Program-made: the position numbers and the translations under genes
The notes under the pieces: generated by a model
The model's database searches: none
The model's input: only the letters and a program-made list of their open reading frames with translations
What the model was told of the DNA's origin: nothing
Shown: positions 29,048-38,568 of the stretch, in pieces
Position numbering within the stretch: position 1 is the first letter of the stretch
Layout of the letters: the number at the start of each line of letters is the position of its first letter
NCBI GenBank assembly: GCA_011088105.1
Contig: JAALKI010000003.1
Span: 57,727 to 121,726, forward strand
Length of the DNA stretch: 64,000 nt
Source: Nitrospirota bacterium
GTDB lineage: Bacteria; Nitrospirota; Nitrospiria; Nitrospirales; UBA8639
Reading direction: 5' to 3'

Positions 29048-30880
29048 TTAAATGGAGTATTGAAATTCAGGGTGGGTACCAAGAGATTCAGCGAGAATTC
29101 CCTTCTGCTTGAGGGTTGCAATAACCTGATGCGCGCAGTCCTCAAAGTTTTCGGGCCCGGCAAAGGTCAGATCGGCATCTTCTTGGAGTAGAGGGATTTC
29201 CTTGGTCATGTGGATGGTCACAACATTGGTAGGGTTGACCAAGGTTTGAATGGTCTGGATCACTTCACTGGTGGGCCTGTTGAACGAGTTGGTGGTGGAG
29301 ATGACGAGAAGGCCGGTATCTGTCAGGAGTTTCGCAACTTCTCCATAACGACGAACGGCCTCCGTTGCTTGAGTTTCGCTAAGGTCGGCATCTAAGCCAC
29401 GACGAAGGTTTTCTGCATCGAGTAAGTAGGCATGTCGTCCTTCGGCAACCAAGAGCGCTTCTAGCTTTCGAGCGAGAAAGGCTTTGCTAGTTGTATCAGA
29501 GCCGGCAAAGAGGATCACGGCGGATCGATGTCCGTAATGCTGCGCACGTTCTTCAGGCCCCACCACGCCTTTGACCCAGGCAGAGTCTCGTTCCCGCGCT
29601 TCTGTTCGAAGGCTTTCTTGTTCATCATGAACGCGTTCGGTAATGATGCCGCCTCCGGAGACATCATAGTGATCGACGAGCACAAATCGTCCGGTCACTT
29701 CAAAATCTGCGTAGACATCAAAGGCAATGGGGGATTTTGTGCGAAGGGTGATGTCAGCTACCTCGTTGCGTTGAACCTTGCTCTCAGTCTGAATATCGTC
29801 AAGATCAGTGGCGTCCACAATTCTATGAATTGCTGTGACTTGGCACGAGACCTCTCGTGTAGCCAAACGAAGCAAATAGTTTTGGTTGAGGGTAAGAGGA
29901 CGTTGTCCTAACCAAAACACATGGGCCCGTAGGCATGTTGAGACCAATGGAGATGATGCATGCTGCGAGGCAATTTCTCCTCGCTCGACAAAAATTTGCT
30001 CATCGAGCGTAATCCCGACCGATTGCCCTGCCTGCGCATGCATGGGGGATGGATCAATGTTAAAAGCTTCAATTGTTTGGACATTGGCTGATTTATTCGA
30101 TGGGGAAAAGACCAAGTGGTCGCCGAGATTGAGCTTCCCAGCGGTTATTCTTCCAACGAGGATGCGACGGGCATCAAACTTATAGACATCTTGAATAGGA
30201 AACCGTAGGGCCTGTTCAGTGCGAGCAGTTTCAAGTTGAAAATGACCAAGCGAGTCTAAAACTGTCGGTCCTTGATACCAAGGCGTCTGGGGACTCGATG
30301 TCGCGATGTTGACCCCTTGTTTGGCGCTGGCGGGAATTACATATTGCGGCGTCACCTTTAATTGCTCAAGAAATACCCGATATTCTTTTTCAATAGAGGC
30401 AAAGACATCTTCCCGATAGTTGACTAAGTCCATCTTATTCACGACTACCGTCACCTGCTTAACCCCTAACATTGAGAGGAGTAGGCCATGGCGTTTTGAT
30501 TGTTCTTTAACGCCTTCAAGCGCATCGATGATCAACAGTGCTGCCTCGGCGCGTGCAGCGCCTGAGACCATATTCTTGAGGAATTCTTTGTGTCCTGGTG
30601 CGTCGATGATAATGTAGTGCCGATTGCCCCATGAGAAAAACGTGCGTGCTGTGTCAATAGTGATTCCTTGTTCTTGTTCTTCCAGAAAGGCATCAAAGAG
30701 AAAGGCATATTCAAACTCCTTCCCCTGTTGGCGGCAAATGGCTTGAATTTTGTCCAGTTTTCCTTCTGGGAGTGATCCCGTATCAGCATAGAGTCGTCCT
30801 AGTAACGTTGATTTGCCATGATCTACATGGCCGACAATCACAATATTCATGGTTTCGCTGGTGGGTGTGTCGATACTCAC
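29048..30880 (-). CDS. cysN: Sulfate adenylyltransferase subunit 1 (CysN) fused to a degenerate APS-kinase-like domain
   Basis: Residues 11-430 are the GTPase subunit of ATP sulfurylase: [14 protein letters not shown] (17-30), [23 protein letters not shown] and VVNKMDLV. It drives APS formation with CysD. From about residue 450 an APS-kinase fold follows, with [15 protein letters not shown] in place of the kinase DGDNVRHGL. Its nucleotide loop is [12 protein letters not shown] (458-469), where a kinase has GLSGAGKST; the glycine before the lysine and the following serine are gone. The domain is therefore probably not an active kinase. The gene starts 2 nt after the cysD stop and is last in the operon. 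Confidence 0.93.
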   Translation of the reverse strand: MSIDTPTSETMNIVIVGHVDHGKSTLLGRLYADTGSLPEGKLDKIQAICRQQGKEFEYAFLFDAFLEEQEQGITIDTARTFFSWGNRHYIIIDAPGHKEFLKNMVSGAARAEAALLIIDALEGVKEQSKRHGLLLSMLGVKQVTVVVNKMDLVNYREDVFASIEKEYRVFLEQLKVTPQYVIPASAKQGVNIATSSPQTPWYQGPTVLDSLGHFQLETARTEQALRFPIQDVYKFDARRILVGRITAGKLNLGDHLVFSPSNKSANVQTIEAFNIDPSPMHAQAGQSVGITLDEQIFVERGEIASQHASSPLVSTCLRAHVFWLGQRPLTLNQNYLLRLATREVSCQVTAIHRIVDATDLDDIQTESKVQRNEVADITLRTKSPIAFDVYADFEVTGRFVLVDHYDVSGGGIITERVHDEQESLRTEARERDSAWVKGVVGPEERAQHYGHRSAVILFAGSDTTSKAFLARKLEALLVAEGRHAYLLDAENLRRGLDADLSETQATEAVRRYGEVAKLLTDTGLLVISTTNSFNRPTSEVIQTIQTLVNPTNVVTIHMTKEIPLLQEDADLTFAGPENFEDCAHQVIATLKQKGILAESLGTHPEFQYSI

Positions 30881-30882
30881 GG

Positions 30883-31683
30883 TTACATATACCCTTCTTT
30901 TCGTAAGAGTTCCATGCCTCGTCCTTCGTCCTGCGCCCGTCCGGCTCGTTCTGCGACATTGGAGTTTCGTAACTCTGTGATGATGGCATCAACCGTTTTT
31001 GCTGTGGATTGAATGGGGGTGGTACAGGGTGCACATCCTAAGCTCCGGTAGCGTGAGCCTGTGCCTTGATCAAGGTAGAGATTTTCTAAAAATGGAATTT
31101 GTTCAAGCTTGATGTATTCCCAAATATTAATTTCCGTCCAATCCAGCAGTGGGTGGATGCGAATGTGTGTATCAGGGGGAAACGATGTTTTGAATTGATC
31201 CCATAATTCGGGTGGTTGGTCTCGAAAGTCCCATTCGTTGTTTTTATCACGTGGAGAAAAGTAGCGTTCTTTAGCTCGAGTACTTTCTTCATCGGCTCGG
31301 ACACCAAGAATCAACCCAGTATATCCTTTTTCATCCATCAACAGTTTGAGCCCGTTTGTCTTCAGCGCTGTGCAGCATTCTACTCGCCCGTTTGTGTGGT
31401 TCATGCCATTTGCCAACGCAGCTGTATTTTGTCCAATGACAAGATTGAGTCGCCATTCGCGGGCCAGGCGATCCCGATATTCGATCATTTCCGGAATTTT
31501 AAAGCTGGTGTCGATATGAATCAGTGGAAAAGGCACGTGCCCAAAAAATGCCTTGCGGGCGAGCCAGAGAAGGACGGTCGAGTCCTTTCCCATTGACCAG
31601 AGCATGGCAAGATGATCGAAGTGTTTATAGGCTTCACGAAGAATAAAGACGCTTTGGTCTTCGAGTTGGCGTATGTGTTTCAT
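30883..31683 (-). CDS. cysD: Sulfate adenylyltransferase subunit 2
   Basis: This is the catalytic ATP-pyrophosphatase subunit of ATP sulfurylase, which makes APS from sulfate and ATP. The N-terminal helix precedes the PP-loop [19 protein letters not shown]. Further motifs are [51 protein letters not shown] and [13 protein letters not shown]. The C-terminal [26 protein letters not shown] tail is complete. ATG 31683 forms an ATGA overlap with the upstream TrpD2-like gene; the open frame further upstream is a shadow. The length of 266 residues is slightly short for the family but complete. Confidence 0.96.
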   Translation of the reverse strand: MKHIRQLEDQSVFILREAYKHFDHLAMLWSMGKDSTVLLWLARKAFFGHVPFPLIHIDTSFKIPEMIEYRDRLAREWRLNLVIGQNTAALANGMNHTNGRVECCTALKTNGLKLLMDEKGYTGLILGVRADEESTRAKERYFSPRDKNNEWDFRDQPPELWDQFKTSFPPDTHIRIHPLLDWTEINIWEYIKLEQIPFLENLYLDQGTGSRYRSLGCAPCTTPIQSTAKTVDAIITELRNSNVAERAGRAQDEGRGMELLRKEGYM

Positions 31684-32762
31684 GTATGCACCGGAATAGG
31701 TTGTGAAAGGAGTGAGGCCGAGTCTGTCGGTTTTTTGCTCAATTGACGTAACTTTTTCACCGCAGCTCCTGAGTTGAGTGCCTGATTGGCAAGCGGGACT
31801 CCGGCCATCACCGATGGAGCTCGTCCAGAGATATACAGAAGCAAGGCGGCATTCAAGACGACCCAATCTTTTTGGGATCCCGTGATCCGGTTTTCCAGAA
31901 GACGTTGTAATAATGTAGCTTCTTGTGCTCCAGCTTGTGCATCAGGCGTGGCTTTAGGCGCGGCCATGCTGTGAAATGGTCCAAATGAGAATCCCACGTC
32001 TTTGGGTTTGAGGTTGACGGAGAAACTGCGTGTGTCTTTTAATTCCCTTAAGGACGTTGCGTTGACAATGGACAATTCTGGAAATCCCTCAACGCCTTGA
32101 AAAATGAGGACGTGGCCGCTGTCCAGCATATCCATGGCCTCTACCATTTTTTCAAGGTAGGGCGGATGGGCGATACCAATGACTTGAGCCTTGGTTCTGC
32201 CAGGATTGAGCATTCGTGCTATTTGATGGAAGAGGTTCTGGACGCCTAATTCTTGTCGGAGACTAAGATACCGGGCTAGGGCAGGGTGGTAGTTTCCCAT
32301 ATCAAGATACGCCAATCCTGTTTCTTCCAGAGTTTCGGTAACTTGCTGCGATGACAAGTCTACAGGAATGCCTAACGCTGCGAGGACATGACAGACGTCA
32401 GTGGTCGTGCAGGGGTTTTCGATCCCATGCATAAGGATTGAGGCCCCGGCTGCTGAGGCGACGATGGCCGAAGCGATGATGGCGTGAAATGTCTCATGTT
32501 TTTCCCCATACAGGGGAAGATCAAGGAGATAGTCTCTGTTAGAAATAGAGAGTGGTGAAACATAGTGACGAGCCGTCATGGTAAAGGCAGCAAGTTCGGA
32601 AATCGTTTCCATTTTGATACGCATCGCCATCAGAAATGCTCCAGCCTGTATGGGTGAGACCTGATCCTCGATTAAGAGGCGCATGGCAAGCTTGGCTTCG
32701 TCCCATGTCAGGTCTTTGGATCCGCGTTGACCTTTTCCAATTTTGGCAATGAGCTGTTCCAT
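31680..32762 (-). CDS. TrpD2-like protein (glycosyltransferase family 3 / anthranilate phosphoribosyltransferase-like)
   Basis: This 360-residue protein has the TrpD fold pattern: an N-terminal helical bundle ([20 protein letters not shown]) and an alpha/beta body ending in [17 protein letters not shown]. The glycine-rich PRPP loop of real TrpD (GTGGDG) is absent; the equivalent region reads [19 protein letters not shown]. TrpD2 proteins such as YbiB lack anthranilate activity and in E. coli bind nucleic acid. Here it is embedded between cysH and cysD and coupled to cysD by a 4-nt overlap, so a role in sulfur assimilation or its control is likely. No tryptophan gene is near. Confidence 0.8.
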   Translation of the reverse strand: MEQLIAKIGKGQRGSKDLTWDEAKLAMRLLIEDQVSPIQAGAFLMAMRIKMETISELAAFTMTARHYVSPLSISNRDYLLDLPLYGEKHETFHAIIASAIVASAAGASILMHGIENPCTTTDVCHVLAALGIPVDLSSQQVTETLEETGLAYLDMGNYHPALARYLSLRQELGVQNLFHQIARMLNPGRTKAQVIGIAHPPYLEKMVEAMDMLDSGHVLIFQGVEGFPELSIVNATSLRELKDTRSFSVNLKPKDVGFSFGPFHSMAAPKATPDAQAGAQEATLLQRLLENRITGSQKDWVVLNAALLLYISGRAPSVMAGVPLANQALNSGAAVKKLRQLSKKPTDSASLLSQPIPVHT

Positions 32763-32833
32763 AGAATATCTATGCGTGGATGGTATCCGGTGGTGGTCTG
32801 TCGTGGTCTTAGGTTTAGGCTACTGTCCGAGGC

Positions 32834-33538
32834 TTATTTATGGAGACCGCATTCCGTTTTTTCAGAACTACTCCACCGCCCTGACCGTGGGTCTTCTCCA
32901 GGCATGACAGGTTTTGTGCAATGCATGCACCCGATACTAGGATAGTGCTGATCGTGGAGATGGTTATAGGGAACGTCAGAGGCTCGAATGTAGGTCCACA
33001 CGTCATCAGTGGTCCAGTTGGCTAGAGGGTTGAACTTGACGAGTTTGAACTTTGTGTCCCATTCGACGAGGCCAGCGTTGGCTCGTGTCGGCGCTTGATC
33101 TCGTCGAATCCCTGTGATCCAGGCAGTGTAGTCCTTCAAGACGCGAGACAGTGGTTCGATCTTTCGTAAAGCACAACATTGATCAGGATCTCGAAGCCAA
33201 AGATTGGGGCCATGGTGTTGTGTCTGTTCATCGGGCGTGCTTAATGGTTTCATCTGTCGGACTTGGTCTGGGCGTAAGCCATACTTTTGTATAAGGCGAT
33301 CACGAATATCGTAGGTTTCAGAAAACAAAAAGTCAGTGTCCAAATAAAACAATGGGGTTTGAGGGTTGATGCGGAGCATCATATCTAAGAGGGCCACATC
33401 CTCAGCTCCAAAGCTACAGGCCAAAATGATCTGCTCATTATATGTCTTGAGCGCATGCGCTAAAATTTCTTGGGGGGTGGCGGTCTCAAACTGCCGACTC
33501 AGTTCGTTCAATATTTGAGGAGATGCATCGTGCGTCAT
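32834..33538 (-). CDS. cysH: Assimilatory APS reductase (CysH, iron-sulfur type)
   Basis: This 234-residue reductase of the adenylyl-sulfate family has the substrate-binding ILACSFGAEDVALLDM and FYLDTDFLFSETY. It also has the paired cysteine motifs DQCCALRKIEP and IGCMHCTKPV that bind a [4Fe-4S] cluster, and the catalytic C-terminal ECGLH. The two double-cysteine motifs mark the APS-using class, in contrast to the PAPS-using E. coli enzyme. It forms sulfite from APS with thioredoxin. It lies 12 nt after the sulfite reductase fusion, which takes the product onward. Confidence 0.95.
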   Translation of the reverse strand: MTHDASPQILNELSRQFETATPQEILAHALKTYNEQIILACSFGAEDVALLDMMLRINPQTPLFYLDTDFLFSETYDIRDRLIQKYGLRPDQVRQMKPLSTPDEQTQHHGPNLWLRDPDQCCALRKIEPLSRVLKDYTAWITGIRRDQAPTRANAGLVEWDTKFKLVKFNPLANWTTDDVWTYIRASDVPYNHLHDQHYPSIGCMHCTKPVMPGEDPRSGRWSSSEKTECGLHK

Positions 33539-33550
33539 GAGTTTTCCTGA

Positions 33551-36034
33551 TTAGGCCTCGACCTTTTCGACAAGTATCTTGTAGTGCTGCGCATCGGCTT
33601 CTAGGGGGTCTTCCGATAAGACCTTATGTCCGTCATTGCGTAGGCTCATCGGAACGTTTTTGATCGGGTCTCCCGCATCCAGCCATACTTCCAACTGGTC
33701 ACCATGGTCCATCATTTCCATCTTTAACTTCGTTTTGACATAATTCATAGGACACATGACGCCACGTAAATCATAGACTGGCGGTGTGTCTGCCGCTGCT
33801 GGTATTGCCGAGGATCGATCCGGTGAGGACGTCTGTTCCTGCCCTTCTTTTTGCACGCCAAGCTTGAGGTCTTCCCCGATCTGTTCCGTTGCCACTCGGC
33901 AAGCTTCCACAAATCCACGAGCAAAGGAGAGTTTATCCTGAACGAATTCCTGGGAAGCGACTTTAGATCCAAGATCACTCGCCTGCTCGCTAACATTGTT
34001 ATAGGTGGCAGGAATTACGCCATGCCGTTGGGCAGTGAGTTGATCGAATTCAGCGAGTGTTTCCGCATCGGTGTTGGGATCGATGCCTTCGGTCACCAAG
34101 AGGGCTTTGGCTCCAGCAACGACGGCGCGGTAGGCCTTGTTAATGGCGAAGCCGTATTGGTGTTTGTCTGCTAACACGCGTGCTTGATACAGCTCCTGCT
34201 CCGCTTCTAAAATTCGGTTGTCGATCATTTCCAACGCTCCCCCAGCACATTCTCCAGGTCCCAAATCCTCCATCGAGAATTCTTCGTCAGCTTCCCAGTC
34301 ATAGTAATAGGTTGGGTCTTCCGAAAAAGTCGGCAGCAGGGTGTGAGGAATAAGGTAATCTTTTAATTGTGCCTTGCCCATTCTTGTGATATAGGTTTGA
34401 AGTGATTCTCCCGTTGTTCGGTTTTGGCGGTAGAGGGCGACAAGGTCCTTGAGAGCCGCAGGAATGTTCTTGGCTGGAATTTTGACTGTCAATTGTCCAA
34501 TGCTGGCAGTCCCATTCACTTGCCCGCCGAGATGCACTTCATACACTGGGGCAATATGTTCCCCGATTCGTTTGCCAACGCCATGAAGTCCGATAGTCGC
34601 AATGTGGTGCTGTGCACAAGAATTGTGGCAGCCACTGATTTTCATATTGGCGCCTTTGAGGTCATCTGATGTTTCCCCAGGAGGAAAGAGCTCTGCCAAC
34701 TTTCGCGCCAGTCCTTTGGAGGACGTGATGCCTAGTCCACAGGTATCAGTTCCTGGGCAGGCGACGATATCTTCAAATTGCCCGACCCCGGGGTCACCCA
34801 ATCGGTGAGTGCAGAGTGCCTGGTACACCATTTCTAGGTTGGATTCCGGAATCCATCGAATGATGAGATTTTGATCGATGGTGGTGCGAATATTTTGGTT
34901 CGAATAGGTATCAGCAAGATCAGCGATGGCAAACATTTGCTCCGTTGTGATATCTCCAGTTGGAAGCTTGATCATGGCTGAAACAAATCCATCTTGTTTT
35001 TGTTTGATGACGTTGCTCGCTCGCCAAATCTGGAATGGGGAGGGTGTATCCAGTTGGCCATTCTGTTGCTTGCCACTGTTTCTACGTGAACCATTGTTGC
35101 CTGGGTTGGGCATAATGAGTGGTGGCTCATCTGAGTACGTCAAGACCTTGAGGGGAACTGTTGGGTCGGACGACTGTTTCGTCGTCAGATAGATTTTGGT
35201 CCAACGACGCTTGAATTCTTCAAACCCGAGTTTATCAATGACAAATTTTAGCCGAGCCTTCGTTCGGTTTTTCCGATTGCCGAGTTTATCAAAGACCTTG
35301 ATGACCGCTTCAATGGAAGGCAGCAAGTCTTCCATTGGCACAAATTCGTTTAAGAGGTGTGCGAGTCGAGGAGTAGAGCCTAAGCCTCCGCCAACGACCA
35401 TTCGAAAGCCGATGGTCCCATCTTCACGCTTGGCGGCTAAGAGTCCGACGTCGTGAATGGGTGTTAAAGCACAATCATGGCGACATCCTGAAAAGGCAAT
35501 TTTGAATTTTCGCGGTAAACTTTGCGTCAGTGGATTTCGCAACAAATGCTGCGCGACTGTTTTGGCGTAAGTCGTTACATCAAACACTTCACCTTGGCAA
35601 ACGCCAGCCAGGTGACAGGCTGTGACGTTACGCACTGTATTGGCGCATGCCTCTCGTGTCGTCACATCCACTTCTGCTAATTTTCGCATGACCGTTCCCA
35701 CTTGCTGAAGAGGGACAAAATGTAATTGGATGTCCTGCCGAGTGGTGATGTGCCCCACCCCGGTTGCATAGGTATCGGTGAGTTCGGCTACTCGTCGGAG
35801 TTGGTTTGAGGTTAGGCCACCAAAGGGAATCTTGATACGGATCATTTGGACTTCAGGCTGTCGCTGTCCGTAAATGCCATATTGCAGACGGAAGGGTTTG
35901 AAAATATCAGTTGACGTTTCCCCTGTCTGTACACGAGCAACCTCTTCTTCAAAAATTTCTATTTCCTCTAAAATGTCTTGAGGAATAGGAACTGTCGATA
36001 TGTCAGAAGTAGATGTGGTGCGTGCAACAGTCAT
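33551..36034 (-). CDS. Siroheme sulfite reductase fused to a HEPN-like helical domain and a TusA-like domain
   Basis: This protein has 827 residues. Residues about 40-560 form a ferredoxin-type nitrite/sulfite reductase with the usual internal repeat. The siroheme/[4Fe-4S] cysteines are C426-C432 (CPGTDTC) and C469-C473 (GCHNSC). The first half has the same spacing at C140-C146 (CHLAGVC) and C184-C188 (GCRHDC). Residues about 600-725 are helical and HEPN-like (YGFAINKAYRAVVAGAKALL). Residues 752-827 are a TusA domain with C761 (GVMCPMNYVKTKLK) and AGDPIKNVPMSLRNDGH. Nitrite cannot be excluded as substrate, but the cysH-cysDN operon points to sulfite. The ribosome site is TGGAGGCGCACT. Confidence 0.92.
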   Translation of the reverse strand: MTVARTTSTSDISTVPIPQDILEEIEIFEEEVARVQTGETSTDIFKPFRLQYGIYGQRQPEVQMIRIKIPFGGLTSNQLRRVAELTDTYATGVGHITTRQDIQLHFVPLQQVGTVMRKLAEVDVTTREACANTVRNVTACHLAGVCQGEVFDVTTYAKTVAQHLLRNPLTQSLPRKFKIAFSGCRHDCALTPIHDVGLLAAKREDGTIGFRMVVGGGLGSTPRLAHLLNEFVPMEDLLPSIEAVIKVFDKLGNRKNRTKARLKFVIDKLGFEEFKRRWTKIYLTTKQSSDPTVPLKVLTYSDEPPLIMPNPGNNGSRRNSGKQQNGQLDTPSPFQIWRASNVIKQKQDGFVSAMIKLPTGDITTEQMFAIADLADTYSNQNIRTTIDQNLIIRWIPESNLEMVYQALCTHRLGDPGVGQFEDIVACPGTDTCGLGITSSKGLARKLAELFPPGETSDDLKGANMKISGCHNSCAQHHIATIGLHGVGKRIGEHIAPVYEVHLGGQVNGTASIGQLTVKIPAKNIPAALKDLVALYRQNRTTGESLQTYITRMGKAQLKDYLIPHTLLPTFSEDPTYYYDWEADEEFSMEDLGPGECAGGALEMIDNRILEAEQELYQARVLADKHQYGFAINKAYRAVVAGAKALLVTEGIDPNTDAETLAEFDQLTAQRHGVIPATYNNVSEQASDLGSKVASQEFVQDKLSFARGFVEACRVATEQIGEDLKLGVQKEGQEQTSSPDRSSAIPAAADTPPVYDLRGVMCPMNYVKTKLKMEMMDHGDQLEVWLDAGDPIKNVPMSLRNDGHKVLSEDPLEADAQHYKILVEKVEA

Positions 36035-36121
36035 AGTGCGCCTCCAGCGTCTTCACGATGATATATAAAGTGATGTGACCAGTTCTTTGGTAAGGTACAA
36101 CGTTGAACCCTGTTGATTGTG

Positions 36122-36592
36122 TTAAATGTGATACATTGGCGCACGTTCCTGTTCACGTTGCCGATGTTGTTCGGCTAATGTTTCTAACGTGATTGATCCA
36201 AGAATTTCAACTTCAGCAGCAGAGATTCGTTTCCAAACAGTTGCAAGTAGCGCTTCGTGATTTGTTCGACGTCCTGGCCCATCGTTGTAATGCCCATTGC
36301 TAGGTAGAGGCGGTTGCAATTGGATTGGGGTATTTCTCATGGCCTCGACAACATCAGCCAAGGACAGTTGCTGGGGGTCTCTGTTCAACATGTACCCACC
36401 TTGAGCCCCACGAAGGCTCTGAATGAGTCCGGCTCGCTTGAGTGCATGGAGAACATGTTCGATAAATCGCAGCGGGATACCTTGGCGGCGAGCAATGACT
36501 TTAGCCTGTAATGGAAAAGATCCATGGTGCAATGTCAATTCAAGAACTGCCATGATGGCATAAATAAGCTTTTGCGGTATTTTTGAAATCAT
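36122..36592 (-). CDS. Rrf2-family transcriptional regulator, no cysteines
   Basis: This winged-helix regulator has SKIPQKLIYAIMAVLELTLH, then KVIARRQGIPLRFIEHVLHALKRAGLI, then SLRGAQGGYML, the Rrf2 wing signature. It has no cysteine anywhere, so it cannot hold the iron-sulfur cluster of IscR or NsrR and resembles the CymR sub-class, which controls cysteine synthesis. It lies directly upstream of, and in the same direction as, the sulfite reductase gene, 87 bp apart, and is therefore the prime candidate to control the operon. ATG 36592 fits the family start; ATG 36631 is an alternative. Confidence 0.9.
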   Translation of the reverse strand: MISKIPQKLIYAIMAVLELTLHHGSFPLQAKVIARRQGIPLRFIEHVLHALKRAGLIQSLRGAQGGYMLNRDPQQLSLADVVEAMRNTPIQLQPPLPSNGHYNDGPGRRTNHEALLATVWKRISAAEVEILGSITLETLAEQHRQREQERAPMYHI

Positions 36593-36697
36593 AATTCCTA
36601 TAAAATCGATAGGAAATGGAATGTTTTTCATGCTAGCAGTGACATGGGCAATGTGTCAAGAGAACATCTGCTTCATTAGATGACACGAGAAGGATAG

Positions 36698-36718
36698 GGG
36701 GCACCTTGTCGGTGCCCC
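36698..36718 (-). terminator. GC-rich hairpin between the small conserved gene and rrf2
   Basis: GGGGCACC (36698-36705) and GGTGCCCC (36711-36718) pair perfectly around TTGTC. It lies about 130 bp beyond the stop of the gene at 36847-37161 and about 105 bp before the Rrf2 start. No U run follows on the minus strand, so termination is uncertain; an operator or RNA structure is possible. Confidence 0.35.
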
Positions 36719-36846
36719 AACACTATTGTGGGCAGAATGTCTTGACCGCAATGCCTCGTCGGCTTTCACGGCCAAGAAGGCTATGAGGGCTAAAGAAGGT
36801 TTGACCTGAAGCGTTGAACCATTCCTCTACAGGGGTAGAGAAATAG

Positions 36847-37161
36847 TTATGCTAGGTTCTCAGCAGGCCAGAATTTGTAGCGAATTTGCGGAAGTTGCGC
36901 CCCTTCAAAGTTTGGAATGTCATAGAGGCATTGGTCGATGATGGCAACTTCTTCCTCTGTAAATTCAAATTCCCGTCGGGATTTTAAAAAATTATCAAGA
37001 ATAAAGTAATCGCCGGTTTTCGGTTTTTCGTCCAAAGCCTCTTGTAGTTTTTTGATTCCTGCTGAATCGACCCCTGAGATGCGGCCATTATTTTTAGTAA
37101 CACACCATTTGAGAATTTCTGCCACGCCAAGCATGGACAATTCGATTTTGACGGTTCCCAT
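36847..37161 (-). CDS. Hypothetical small soluble protein (104 aa)
   Basis: I do not recognise this. The start ATG 37161 has AAAGGAG 10 nt upstream, and codon usage resembles the neighbours. The sequence has an amphipathic N-terminal third (ELSMLGVAEILKWCVT), a Lys/Asp-rich middle and a FTEEEVAIIDQCLYDIP helix. There is no signal peptide or membrane segment. It faces the FG-GAP lipoprotein gene divergently across a 243-bp gap. It may belong to the sulfur region by position only. Confidence 0.7.
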   Translation of the reverse strand: MGTVKIELSMLGVAEILKWCVTKNNGRISGVDSAGIKKLQEALDEKPKTGDYFILDNFLKSRREFEFTEEEVAIIDQCLYDIPNFEGAQLPQIRYKFWPAENLA

Positions 37162-37404
37162 GTCTATCGTCTCCTTTCATGAAAGAAACATGTCCTATAT
37201 CATATTTCCTTGATGATCTTCCAGATTGATACGTATTTTGATGAGATGGGGCAAATTTTACAAGTTGTATGAAACTCCCTATACTCTCGTGTCAACCTCT
37301 CATCCTTCAATTGTTCACAAGGGTTAGGTCGATGTTCCTTCTTCTCCGCATATCGTATTTAGGTATGAGTGCTTCTCCTCTCCACTGGGACTGAGTCCAG
37401 TTGC

Positions 37405-38568
37405 ATGCGACCATTTTCCCACATGCTTCTTGTCTTCGTTTTGCTGCTTTGGGGGTGTTCGAATAAGACCGATTCCTTTGTCCCTCCCGATCTATTATAT
37501 CTGTTTGCTAGTTATCCTGTAGGGAAAAACCCGACATCGATTAAGTCAGGAGATTTTAACCAAGATGGGTTTACTGATTTAATCACGACTAATATCCGGA
37601 GTAATTCCTTGTCAATTCTCATGGGGAATGGCGATGGGAGTTTCACGGCAGAGACTACTATGTTGGTTTGTAAGGAACCACGGAACCTTGCAATCAATCG
37701 ATTTAACCAAGATCTGTTTGAAGACCTCGCCGTTGCCTGTTCAGGGAGTGGTCAGGTGACTATTTTCCTTGGCAAAGGGAATGGTCAATTTGACAAGTTG
37801 GGTGAGTATTCGGTTCAGCGCACTCCCGTTTCTATTGCCACTGGAGATTTTAACAGTGATGCCGTGCTCGATCTTGTGGTTGCCTTGCGAAATGATAAAA
37901 TCCAATTACTGTATGGATCTGGAAATGGTCGATTTCGCAAAGGGCCGCTCTATGTGTATGGGGATACCCCTACTTCTGTGATTACGGCAGACTTCAATAG
38001 GGACGGACATTCTGATCTCGCTGTGACTAATGGTGGCCCTATGACCAGTGCGGTCTCTATCTGGTTAGGGCAAGGAGATGGCACCTTTCTTGTGCCTGTG
38101 GATTATCGAACAGGAAAGCGTCCGCTGTCCGTGAAGCTGGCTGATTTTAATACGGATGGAATCATTGATTTGTTGGTTATTAATGGTCAAATGAATACCA
38201 TTACCGTCTTTATTGGTAATGGAGATGGGACCTTTCGGGACGGCAAGGATTCTGGTGGTGAGGCTGGACCCAATGATGGTCTCGCACAAGATTTTAATGG
38301 AGATAAAATCCCTGATATCGCAATCGTGAATATTCAATCCGGAAGCCTCTCCATATTATATGGAAAAGGCGATGGAACTTTCCAATACCCTCCTGTGAAT
38401 TATACGACCCCACGTGGACCGTTTGCGTTGATTTCATTGACTGTGGCTGAGGGAAGGGATGAACGGCCCGGGCTTGCCATTGCCAATAACGCAGAACATA
38501 GTGTCACCATTTTCCTGCATCATGGGCTTAAAACACGGGCAAGCGAGCATACGTCTTCTGCAACCTAA
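37405..38568 (+). CDS. Lipoprotein with FG-GAP/VCBS repeats
   Basis: A lipoprotein signal is clear: MRPFSHMLLVFVLLLWGCSN, with lipobox LWGC. The rest is about six repeats of 55-60 residues, each built on FNxDGxxDLxxxN and GNGDGTF, for example DFNQDGFTDLITTN with MGNGDGSF and DFNRDGHSDLAVTN with GQGDGTF. These motifs bind calcium and fold as integrin-like beta-propeller blades. Extracellular or outer-membrane adhesion or scaffold functions are usual; the partner is unknown. The ATG at 37405 is favoured because it gives the classic signal. It appears monocistronic. Confidence 0.88.
   Translation: MRPFSHMLLVFVLLLWGCSNKTDSFVPPDLLYLFASYPVGKNPTSIKSGDFNQDGFTDLITTNIRSNSLSILMGNGDGSFTAETTMLVCKEPRNLAINRFNQDLFEDLAVACSGSGQVTIFLGKGNGQFDKLGEYSVQRTPVSIATGDFNSDAVLDLVVALRNDKIQLLYGSGNGRFRKGPLYVYGDTPTSVITADFNRDGHSDLAVTNGGPMTSAVSIWLGQGDGTFLVPVDYRTGKRPLSVKLADFNTDGIIDLLVINGQMNTITVFIGNGDGTFRDGKDSGGEAGPNDGLAQDFNGDKIPDIAIVNIQSGSLSILYGKGDGTFQYPPVNYTTPRGPFALISLTVAEGRDERPGLAIANNAEHSVTIFLHHGLKTRASEHTSSAT

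Noticed and set aside
37405..38568. Possible DNA tandem-repeat locus
   Set aside because: The repeats are at protein level only (FG-GAP blades); the DNA copies are strongly diverged.
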